A DNA stretch of 64,000 nucleotides, taken from Facklamia lactis. GTDB taxonomy: Bacteria; Bacillota; Bacilli; Lactobacillales; Aerococcaceae. The stretch covers positions 1 through 64,000 of the forward strand of contig NZ_JACBXQ010000002.1 of the NCBI RefSeq assembly GCF_015863205.1, written 5' to 3'. Made by a program: the position numbers and the translations under genes. How positions within the stretch are numbered: the first letter of the stretch is position 1; each line of letters opens with the position of its first letter. The notes under the pieces were generated by a model. That model was not told where the DNA came from. It saw only the letters and a program-made list of their open reading frames with translations, and ran no database searches. Shown piece after piece: positions 6,608 to 14,034 of the stretch.

Positions 6608-8071
6608 TTATTTTCTTTTTTTCTTTTTCTTAAGCAGTCGAGCTATTTGCTTCTGCTCTTTTTGCTTTTCAATTTGTTCTGGTGATTGAATTTTGCCCAT
6701 CGGTGGCATCCCCTTCATTCCTCCACCTTGTTGTTGCATCTGATTCATCATCTTGTTCATGCTACCCATTTTCCCATTTGACATTTGACTCATCATTTGC
6801 CTTGTCTGGTTAAATTGCTTAATTAGTTGGTTCACTTCTTGTAAGCTTTGACCACACCCTGCCGCAATTCGTTTGCGACGATTTTGCGAAATAACGTCTG
6901 GGTTTTCACGCTCATATGGCGTCATCGATTGTACAACCGCTTTAATTCGATTCATATCTTTCTCTTCGATGTTAAAATCTTCTATACCAGGGATTTTGTT
7001 CATACCTGGGATCATTTTCATCAGATCCTTTAAAGGTCCCATCTTTCTAACTTGATCCATTTGATCTAAAAAATCATTAAAATCAAAAGAGGCATCTTTA
7101 ATTTTTCCAGCCATCTTTTGAGCTTCTTCTTCATCAAAATCTTGCTGAGCCTTCTCAATTAAAGTCATCATATCGCCCATACCTAAAATACGGCTAGACA
7201 TACGATCTGGATAGAAAGGCTCAAGTGCATTTAATTGCTCACCTTGGCCAGTAAACTTAATCGGCTTATCAATGATGGAACGAATCGAAAGAGCTGCTCC
7301 TCCCCGAGTATCACCATCTAATTTGGTAATGACTACCCCTGTAATATCAAGCGCTTCATTAAAAGCATCCGCAACATTAACCGCATCTTGCCCAGTCATA
7401 GCATCCACTGTAAGTAAAATTTCTTGCGGTTGAACTGCGGCTTTAATATTACGTAATTCATTCATTAATTCTTCATTTACATGAAGTCGACCAGCTGTAT
7501 CAATTAAGACAACGTCATTGCCATTCATTCGCGCTTGTTGAACCGCATTCTGAGCAATTTCCACTGGACTAACATTTGTTCCTTGACTATAAACTTCAAA
7601 TCCTAATTGCTGACCAATTGTTTGAAGTTGATCAATTGCAGCAGGACGATAAACGTCGCCTGCTACCAACAATGGTTTCTTCTTTCCTTGTTCTTGAACA
7701 AACTTAGCTAATTTTCCAACAGTTGTTGTTTTCCCCGCTCCTTGTAAACCTGCCATCATGATGATCGTAGGAGGTTGAACAGAGAAATTTAACGGAACTT
7801 GTTCCCCTCCCATTAACTCTGTTAATTCTTCGTCAACAATTTTAACAACTTGTTGAGCTGGAGATAAAGATTTTAGAACTTCTGAGCCTAAAGCCCTTTC
7901 ATTAACCTTCTTCACAAATGTTTTAACAACTTTAAAATTGACATCCGCTTCCAATAAGGCAAGTCGGATTTCCCTCATCATTTGTTTCAAATCAGCTTCA
8001 CTAATTGTGCCGCCTTTCCCAACTTGTGAGATCGAACTTTGTAAACGCTCGGATAACGCTTCAAATGCCAT
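6608..8071 (-). CDS. ffh: Signal recognition particle protein Ffh
   Basis: 487 residues from the ATG at 8071 (MAFEALSERLQ), nine bases after GAGG; the TTG at 8086 would add five residues without support. Ffh binds signal peptides and SRP RNA and, with FtsY, delivers nascent membrane proteins to SecYEG. The N domain is followed by the GTPase domain with the P loop GLQGAGKTTT near residue 107, DTAGRLHVNEELM, and TKLDGDTRGGAALSI. The C-terminal M domain is rich in methionine and glutamine (MNQMQQQGGGMKGMPPMG) and ends in a lysine tail. ylxM lies 19 bases upstream. Confidence 0.97.
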   Translation of the reverse strand: MAFEALSERLQSSISQVGKGGTISEADLKQMMREIRLALLEADVNFKVVKTFVKKVNERALGSEVLKSLSPAQQVVKIVDEELTELMGGEQVPLNFSVQPPTIIMMAGLQGAGKTTTVGKLAKFVQEQGKKKPLLVAGDVYRPAAIDQLQTIGQQLGFEVYSQGTNVSPVEIAQNAVQQARMNGNDVVLIDTAGRLHVNEELMNELRNIKAAVQPQEILLTVDAMTGQDAVNVADAFNEALDITGVVITKLDGDTRGGAALSIRSIIDKPIKFTGQGEQLNALEPFYPDRMSSRILGMGDMMTLIEKAQQDFDEEEAQKMAGKIKDASFDFNDFLDQMDQVRKMGPLKDLMKMIPGMNKIPGIEDFNIEEKDMNRIKAVVQSMTPYERENPDVISQNRRKRIAAGCGQSLQEVNQLIKQFNQTRQMMSQMSNGKMGSMNKMMNQMQQQGGGMKGMPPMGKIQSPEQIEKQKEQKQIARLLKKKKKRK

Positions 8072-8090
8072 ACTCTTATTCCTCAATTCT

Positions 8091-8417
8091 TTATAATTCT
8101 TTTTGAATTAATTCTTCAACTATTTCAACTGCACATTGATTTTTGGTCAATACTTGCTTGAGTTGATCATATCGTTCTAAACGCTGATTACTTTTGTCTA
8201 ATAGCCTCAATTTTTCTTCGTACTCTTTTAATAAACATTCTGCTCGTTTAAGATTATCATATACAGCTTGACGACTAATTTGATAGTTTTCTCCAATTTC
8301 TGATAAAGAAAGATCTTCTTCATAATAAGAAGCCATCATATTTTGCTGTTTTTCAGTTAACAACACTCCATAATATGATAAAAGTTGATTAATATGAACG
8401 GTTTTCTCCAAAGACAT
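8091..8417 (-). CDS. ylxM: YlxM/p13-like DNA-binding protein (UPF0122)
   Basis: 108 residues. A sigma-70 region 4-like helix-turn-helix spans about residues 15-65, with LTEKQQNMMASYYEEDLSLS, EIGENYQISRQAVYDNLKR and a following charged helix. YlxM proteins are encoded beside ffh in many Firmicutes; in streptococci the homologue modulates SRP GTPase assembly. The stop lies 19 bases before the ffh start, so the two are co-transcribed. The ribosome site is TAGGAGGT. ftsY, the usual upstream neighbour, is absent here. Confidence 0.93.
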   Translation of the reverse strand: MSLEKTVHINQLLSYYGVLLTEKQQNMMASYYEEDLSLSEIGENYQISRQAVYDNLKRAECLLKEYEEKLRLLDKSNQRLERYDQLKQVLTKNQCAVEIVEELIQKEL

Positions 8418-9064
8418 TCTACTAACCTCCTATTCCTGCTTATAATAATGAACCTCTTCATTTAAGCAATTAGTCAAGTAGGTAATATATAGTATATGGT
8501 TTCTAGCAAATTTTATACATTATTTAAAGAATGCTCAAAACATTCCAACCTTCACAGTATGTACTAAATTTTAACCATCATAAATCGCAAAAACTATAGA
8601 ATACTCTACAAATAATAGATATCAATAATACATTACCGATAATTGATCGTATCCTGACTAAAAATTGGAGAGTTATTCAAATTCGTAGACAATTTTCGTG
8701 TTAGAAAAGAAGTCTCTTTCACCTAATAAATGATAAATTTTCACATCACATTCTCAACTTTAGGACGTGATATATTCACTATTTTAATCACTCTCAATAT
8801 TTTATCATTCTTTATAAGGGACGACAAATAGATTATATTTTTAATCATCATTAAAAAAAGAACGACTAACAGTTTTTTGATACTACGGGCAAAAAAAGAA
8901 CAAACATAACCCATAAGAATTATGCCTGCCCTTTCCCGTCACTTCATTTCATTCATTTATATTAAGTTCTTCTCATGATACATAAAAATCAGTCTCACAT
9001 ATTCATGCAAAAAACTTCAGAATATCCACATGACGCTTAATCTTTTTAGAAAATAAAGATTTGT
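8418..9064. other. Gene-free 647-base region upstream of ylxM
   Basis: No reading frame of note on either strand. It holds a terminator-like hairpin for the transporter operon (8891-8931), a promoter-like pair on the minus strand (TTGTCG at 8822-8827, 17 bases, TAAAAT at 8799-8804) and a weaker pair close to ylxM (TTGCTT, then TTATAA just before the AGGAGG site). A transcript from the 8799 promoter would have about 375 bases before ylxM, which may be an untranslated leader or a small RNA. No homology to a known RNA was recognised. Confidence 0.45.
8891..8931 (-). terminator. Terminator-like hairpin after the nucleoside transporter operon
   Basis: On the minus strand GGGCAGGCATAA pairs over 12 positions with TTATGTTTGTTC (four G-U pairs), with a ten-base loop and then seven T residues. 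It lies 134 bases after the last permease gene. Confidence 0.5.
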
Positions 9065-10021
9065 TTATTTTGATTTTACATAAGTGGTGCCATTTGCTGC
9101 TGGTCCACGTGACTGCCCCACTACCCCAACTAACACTATAATGGTCACCACATAAGGAGCAATTTGTAAATAAACTGGTGGAATACTAGATATTAAAGGT
9201 ATTTGTGACCCTATGACAGCCAAAGATTGTGCAAAGCCAAAGAATATCGCGGCTCCCATAGCTCCCAGAGGATTATATTTACCAAAAATCATAGCTGCCA
9301 TCGCCATAAATCCTTGGCCCGCAACTGTTGAAATAGAAAAGTTTAATGTAATAGTATTCGCTAATACCGCTCCCCCCAAACCGCCAAACAAGCCTGAAAT
9401 TAAAACACCTGCATATTTCATTGCATAAACATTGATACCTAATGTATCAGCTGCTTGAGGATGCTCTCCAACCGATCTTAATCTTAACCCAAAACTTGTT
9501 TTGAAGATAATGAACCAAGCAATCACAGCTACTAAAATCCCCATATATGCTGGAGCCGAAGTAGATCGAAAGAAAATCGGCCCAATAATCGGAATTTTAT
9601 TCAACAATGGAACCGTAGTGTATCCAAATGATTGACGGATCATAGGTGTTTCACCTTTTCCTTCAAAAAAAACACGGACTAAAAAAACACCTAAAGCTGG
9701 CGCTATTAAATTTAGAACAGTTCCTGAAATAATATGATCTGCCCTCAAATGAACTGTAGCAACTGCATGGATAAGAGCAAAAAGAGTACCAGCCAAACCT
9801 CCTGCTAATAACGCTAACCACGGAGTCATGCTACCAAATGTTTGAGCAAAAGAAATATTAAATAAAACAGACGAAAAAGCGCCTATTACCATAATTCCTT
9901 CCAAGCCAACATTTACAATGCCAGATCGTTCAGAAAATACTCCTCCCAAAGCCGTAAAGATAAGAGGGGCAGAATACACTAAAGTTGACGATACTATCAA
10001 CGCTATTAATGATATAGACAT
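9065..10021 (-). CDS. nupC: ABC nucleoside importer, permease (NupC/YufQ type)
   Basis: 318 residues, mostly hydrophobic, about eight to ten membrane segments. It belongs to the BPD_transp_2 permease family that pairs with BmpA-type receptors: PLIFTALGGVFSERSGIVNV then GLEGIMVIGAF near the start, the cytoplasmic coupling segment KTSFGLRLRSVGEHPQAADT near residues 172-191, and GGLGGAVLANT later. Members studied in Lactococcus and Bacillus import nucleosides. Its ATG overlaps the preceding permease stop by one base, so the two are translationally coupled. Substrate assignment rests on family and gene order, not on this sequence alone. Confidence 0.85.
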   Translation of the reverse strand: MSISLIALIVSSTLVYSAPLIFTALGGVFSERSGIVNVGLEGIMVIGAFSSVLFNISFAQTFGSMTPWLALLAGGLAGTLFALIHAVATVHLRADHIISGTVLNLIAPALGVFLVRVFFEGKGETPMIRQSFGYTTVPLLNKIPIIGPIFFRSTSAPAYMGILVAVIAWFIIFKTSFGLRLRSVGEHPQAADTLGINVYAMKYAGVLISGLFGGLGGAVLANTITLNFSISTVAGQGFMAMAAMIFGKYNPLGAMGAAIFFGFAQSLAVIGSQIPLISSIPPVYLQIAPYVVTIIVLVGVVGQSRGPAANGTTYVKSK

Positions 10022-11106
10022 TATAACTCTCCTCCTTCTTGACCCAGTTTAGATTGATGAAGCGATTTCCTTTTCTTTGATCGTTCGAGAAAATAAGTAA
10101 TAATATAATTGGCACCCACAAAAAATATGATGATCCCAATCACAATATCCACTATTTCTGATGGAATTTTTGCAAATAAAGCCATCGTCGACGCGCCTGT
10201 CTCTAATGCTCCAAAAAGAAAAGCTGCAAAAATAATTCCAATCGGATGATTAATGCCGAGCAAGGCAACTGCCATACCATTAAAACCAATTGCAGGTGCT
10301 ACTCCATTTTGTAAATTGATAAAGCCAAATTCTCCTAAACCATTCATCACGCCTCCAAGGCCTGCAAGTGCCCCAGAAATACACATAGCTAGAATAATAT
10401 TCTTCTTAGCGGACATTCCTGCATAATTTGAAGCATGAGGATTTAATCCTACTGATTTCAATTCAAAACCGGTAACAGTCCTAGCCATAAGGATAGCCAC
10501 TATAATTGCTGCAACAATAGCTAAAAATACTCCTCCATGAATAGTCGAGTTATTAGTTAGCTCTGACAACCAAGCTATTTTTAAACTAGCATTCGCTCCA
10601 ATTGAAGGCGTTCGATCGGCTTTATCTGTTAATACATATCGAATCAAATAATCTACGATATAAATGGATATATAATTCAACATAATTGTCACAATCACTT
10701 CACTCGTATTGAAATAAGCTTTTAATACTCCTGCAATTGCGGCCCATAGGGCTCCAGCTAAGGCTCCTGTTACAATCGCCAATGGCAAAACAATCCAAAT
10801 TGGAGCATTCGGAAACATCAAGCCTACCCAAACAGAAGCAAACCAACCCCAAAGTGCTTGACCAGCCAATCCAATATTAAAGAAGCCTGCCGTATAAGCA
10901 ACTGCGAATCCTAGCCCAGTAAAAATTAAAGGCGTTGCTGCACGAACTGTTTGACCTACTGAGAACGGATTCCCAAAAGCCCCTTGATAAAGAGATTCAT
11001 AACCAGTGATAGGATCATATCCAAACGCAAACATTAAAAGCGCTCCGAAAATTAATCCAATCACAACTGAAGCAATTGAAACGATAAATTTTGAAATTCC
11101 TGACAT
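10021..11106 (-). CDS. nupB: ABC nucleoside importer, permease (NupB/YufP type)
   Basis: 361 residues, BPD_transp_2 family, many membrane helices. Marks include TPLIFTGLGFAVAYTAGFFN then IGLAGQALWG, the coupling region TGFELKSVGLNPHASNYAGM and GALAGLGGVMNGLG. It overlaps both neighbours by one base (11106 and 10021), so the two permease genes and the ATPase form a tight translation unit. It forms the membrane channel with NupC. The C-terminus is basic (ERSKKRKSLHQSK), consistent with a cytoplasmic end. Confidence 0.85.
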   Translation of the reverse strand: MSGISKFIVSIASVVIGLIFGALLMFAFGYDPITGYESLYQGAFGNPFSVGQTVRAATPLIFTGLGFAVAYTAGFFNIGLAGQALWGWFASVWVGLMFPNAPIWIVLPLAIVTGALAGALWAAIAGVLKAYFNTSEVIVTIMLNYISIYIVDYLIRYVLTDKADRTPSIGANASLKIAWLSELTNNSTIHGGVFLAIVAAIIVAILMARTVTGFELKSVGLNPHASNYAGMSAKKNIILAMCISGALAGLGGVMNGLGEFGFINLQNGVAPAIGFNGMAVALLGINHPIGIIFAAFLFGALETGASTMALFAKIPSEIVDIVIGIIIFFVGANYIITYFLERSKKRKSLHQSKLGQEGGEL

Positions 11107-12671
11107 TAGTTCGCCGCACTCCCTTCAACAACTTGCCGATTTTTCAGAACCGTATCATAAGAAGTTCCTGCCATAAGTAAGCCTAACTCTTCTTCATTTG
11201 TTTCATCAGTTGGAATATCCGCTACAATTTTGCCATCATACATGACTAAAATACGATCAGATACATTTAATATTTCATCTAATTCAAAACTCATCAAAAG
11301 CACTGCTTTATTGTTATCTCGCTCATCAATAAGCGATTGATGAATAAATTCTATCGCCCCCACATCAAGGCCTCTTGTAGGATTTGCTGCGACTAAAACA
11401 TCAGGATGCGTTTCCAATTCTCTAGCGATAATAGCTTTTTGCTGGTTTCCTCCAGACAATGCAGCAGCCGGTACTTTTTCCGATACCGTACGGACATCAT
11501 ATTTATTAATCAAGCACTTCGCACGCTCTTCGATAGACTTGAAATTCAAAAAACCATTTTTAGAAAAAGGTGAACGGTAATAATCTTTTAATACCATATT
11601 GTTCTCTAGCTTCATTTTTAAAATCAAACCATATTTATGCCGATCTTCAGGAATATGCGCTAATCCCATTTGAGAAATTTGACGCGGATTCTTCTGCGTA
11701 ATTTCTTGCCCATTAAGAAAAATTTGTCCAGAATCAGCTGGTAATAATCCAGTAATCGAAAGGACTAACTCTGATTGTCCGTTCCCATCAATTCCAGCAA
11801 TTCCTACTATTTCACCATGATGAACTTCAAAAGATAAATGATCGACTAAAGTAATTCCACGATTATCTTTTATATGAAGATCGTTAATACTTAAAGCGAC
11901 TTCTGTTGGGTGTGCTTTTTGTTTTTTGGTTTTAAACGTGACATTCCGTCCTACCATCATGTTAGCTAATTCGACCGCAGAAGTCATTGCAACGTCAACT
12001 GTATCAACAGATTCGCCTCTTCTAATAACCGTGCAACGATCTGCTACTTGTTTTATCTCATCCAGTTTATGAGTAATAATAATGATCGATTTTCCTTCTT
12101 TTGTTAATTTTCTTAACGTCACCATCAATTCATCAATTTCTTGAGGTGTTAAAGAAGCAGTAGGCTCATCAAAAATCAATATATCGGCCCCACGATATAA
12201 AGTCTTGAGTATCTCTACTCTTTGTTGCATTCCTACCGATATCTGTTCTACTTTTTTATCAGGTGCCACCGAGAGCCCATATTGCTCAGATAATTCAACA
12301 ATTCTCTTGCGTGCTTGCTTCTTATCGAGTACAATCCCTTTTTTGGGTTCAGCTCCAAGAATAATATTTTCTACGACCGTAAAATCATCAATCAACATAA
12401 AGTGCTGATGAACCATTCCAATTCCCAACTCACTGGCTTTAGTAGGTGAATCAATTATAACTTCCTTCCCATCTATTATAATTTGACCAGAAGTAGGTTC
12501 TAATAAACCAGATAAGATATTCATTAGTGTTGATTTCCCAGCTCCATTTTCTCCCAGAAGAGCATGGATTTCACCTTTATTAAGCTTTAAATTAATATTA
12601 CGATTTGCATAAAAATCTCCGAAACGTTTAGATATATTTTGCATTTCAATCACTGCATGTTCTGAAACCAT
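11106..12671 (-). CDS. nupA: ABC nucleoside importer, tandem ATP-binding protein (NupA/YufO type)
   Basis: 521 residues from ATG at 12671 (MVSEHAVIEMQNISK), five bases after GAGGGG; a GTG at 12695 is less likely. It holds two ABC ATPase domains, as in sugar-type CUT2 ATPases. Domain 1 has LLGENGAGKSTLMNILSGLL, the signature ISVGMQQRVEILK and DILIFDEPTASLT. Domain 2 has GIAGIDGNGQSELVLSITGL, a degenerate Walker A without the usual GKS/T, the signature LSGGNQQKAIIARE and LVAANPTRGLDVGA. Such asymmetry is normal in this family. An internal promoter and an intergenic hairpin separate it from bmpA. Confidence 0.9.
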   Translation of the reverse strand: MVSEHAVIEMQNISKRFGDFYANRNINLKLNKGEIHALLGENGAGKSTLMNILSGLLEPTSGQIIIDGKEVIIDSPTKASELGIGMVHQHFMLIDDFTVVENIILGAEPKKGIVLDKKQARKRIVELSEQYGLSVAPDKKVEQISVGMQQRVEILKTLYRGADILIFDEPTASLTPQEIDELMVTLRKLTKEGKSIIIITHKLDEIKQVADRCTVIRRGESVDTVDVAMTSAVELANMMVGRNVTFKTKKQKAHPTEVALSINDLHIKDNRGITLVDHLSFEVHHGEIVGIAGIDGNGQSELVLSITGLLPADSGQIFLNGQEITQKNPRQISQMGLAHIPEDRHKYGLILKMKLENNMVLKDYYRSPFSKNGFLNFKSIEERAKCLINKYDVRTVSEKVPAAALSGGNQQKAIIARELETHPDVLVAANPTRGLDVGAIEFIHQSLIDERDNNKAVLLMSFELDEILNVSDRILVMYDGKIVADIPTDETNEEELGLLMAGTSYDTVLKNRQVVEGSAAN

Positions 12672-12710
12672 AGGATCCCCTCTCTGTGTCGACACTGTCT
12701 CGCTTATAAT

Positions 12711-12738
12711 ATTATATCTAAAAAATTTTTAAAGTAAA
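12711..12738 (-). promoter_or_regulatory. Internal promoter before nupA
   Basis: Minus strand: TTTACT at 12733-12738, 16 bases, TATAAT at 12711-12716, about 40 bases before the nupA start codon. It would allow ATPase and permeases to be made apart from BmpA. Confidence 0.5.
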
Positions 12739-12759
12739 TTAGCTTTTTTTATTTTAAAT

Positions 12760-12796
12760 ACGCCTTAATTGGATAGGCTCATCACAATTAAGGCGT
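12760..12796 (-). terminator. Intercistronic hairpin between bmpA and nupA
   Basis: A perfect 12-base inverted repeat, ACGCCTTAATTG and CAATTAAGGCGT, with a 13-base loop starts 28 bases after the bmpA stop. There is no clean T tract after it on either strand (ATTTAAAATAAAAAAAG on the minus strand). A partial terminator or an mRNA 3'-end stabiliser that keeps bmpA message abundant is more likely than a full stop. Confidence 0.6.
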
Positions 12797-12823
12797 TAAT
12801 ATTACACATTTATTGTATTAATA

Positions 12824-13852
12824 TTATTCAGCAGGTGTCTCAGGCACTTCTATTTCACCATTTATAATCTTTTCTTTATAAGTTTCAATTTCTGCTTTCG
12901 CATCATCAGAGAGATTACCTTCAGTAATACCTACACCACCATCTTTTAAACCAAACACTTGATTTCCTGCTTTAAAACCATCTTTAGAACTTGTTTCAGC
13001 AAATGTTTTCACTGCAGAACCTACTTCTTTTAGAGTAGATGTCAAGGTGAGTTGTCGCTCTTTCCCGTCTACTTCAATAATTCCCTCAGCTTCTTGGTCC
13101 ATATCTACGCCTATCACCCAGATATTCTTAGAAGGGTCATTGCTTACAATATCTTTTGCTTCAGAGAAAACTCCATTACCAGAGTCTCCCGCTGCTTGAT
13201 AAATAACATCAATATCATTTGCATACATAGCAGCGGCAATCTGTTTTCCTTTCGGAGCATCAGCGAATGAACCTACATACTCCACTTGAACTTCAATATC
13301 AGGATTAACAGCTTTTGCGCCCTCAATAAATCCAGCTTCAAAACGATCGATAATGACTCCTTCTACTCCTCCGATGAAGCCCAAATGATCTGTTTCAGTA
13401 GTTTTAGCGGCGGCTACTCCTGCTAAAAAAGCAGCCTCATTATCTCGAAAATTAATAGAAGCGACATTGGGTTGTTCTACCAATGCATCAACGATCAAAA
13501 ATTGTTTATCTGGATATTGTTGAGCAATCTCATCAATTGCTGATTCCAATTTAAAGCCAATTCCAGCAATTAAATCAAACCCAGCTGACACAGCAGAATT
13601 CATATTCGTAATATAATCAGAGTCAGAATTAGATTGAATATAAGTATATCCTTCTAACCCTTCTGTTAAACCATTTTCTTCACCGTAAGCAGTAATGCCT
13701 TCCCAAGCAGATTGATTAAATGACTTATCATCCACTCCACCTTGATCAGTCACCATAGCAATCGTTAGAGCATCTTGCGCTTGAATGATAGTAGGGGCAA
13801 ATAAACCTGTTAGCGCGGTTGTAGTTAATAAAGATGTCATGATTTTCTTCAT
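12824..13852 (-). CDS. bmpA: BmpA/Med-family nucleoside-binding protein without lipobox cysteine
   Basis: 342 residues. The Bmp/PnrA domain is clear: IAMVTDQGGVDDKSFNQSAW near residue 31, GFIGGVEGVIIDRFEAGFIE in the middle, IDVIYQAAGDSGNGVF and WVIGVDMDQEAEG. It should capture purine nucleosides and hand them to NupABC. Receptors of this family in Gram-positives are lipoproteins with an L-x-G-C lipobox. Here the signal region reads LTTTALTGLFAPTIIQAQDA: the position after LTG is Leu, not Cys, and no other Cys is near. A signal peptidase I site after IQA is possible. The protein may thus be released or held in another way. ATG follows AGAAGGAG. Confidence 0.9.
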   Translation of the reverse strand: MKKIMTSLLTTTALTGLFAPTIIQAQDALTIAMVTDQGGVDDKSFNQSAWEGITAYGEENGLTEGLEGYTYIQSNSDSDYITNMNSAVSAGFDLIAGIGFKLESAIDEIAQQYPDKQFLIVDALVEQPNVASINFRDNEAAFLAGVAAAKTTETDHLGFIGGVEGVIIDRFEAGFIEGAKAVNPDIEVQVEYVGSFADAPKGKQIAAAMYANDIDVIYQAAGDSGNGVFSEAKDIVSNDPSKNIWVIGVDMDQEAEGIIEVDGKERQLTLTSTLKEVGSAVKTFAETSSKDGFKAGNQVFGLKDGGVGITEGNLSDDAKAEIETYKEKIINGEIEVPETPAE

Positions 13853-13983
13853 AAAATTTCTCCTTCTTAAAAAAAAACTAATAGAGTATCGTGAATTTTC
13901 TAACCGAAAACAAAATAATTGAATAAAACTTCAATCTATGACTGCTTTCAAATTTAATCACCAATGCATACGTTATCAAAGCT

Positions 13984-14012
13984 ATTATACGGCCAATAAC
14001 TGGAATAAGCAA
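13984..14012 (-). promoter_or_regulatory. Promoter of bmpA-nupABC
   Basis: Minus strand: TTGCTT at 14007-14012, 17 bases, TATAAT at 13984-13989. A leader of about 120 bases follows. It begins just after the ftsK stop codon. I looked for a purine riboswitch core in the leader and did not find one. Confidence 0.7.
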
Positions 14013-14034
14013 TTTAAACACCCTGAGAGCGAGA

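Noticed and set aside
6848-7055. Two plus-strand frames of 60-61 codons inside ffh
   Set aside because: Both are antisense to the strongly conserved M domain of Ffh, with no start signal.
13853-13983. Possible purine riboswitch upstream of bmpA
   Set aside because: Neither the conserved junction sequence nor the paired loops of the purine aptamer are present in the leader.
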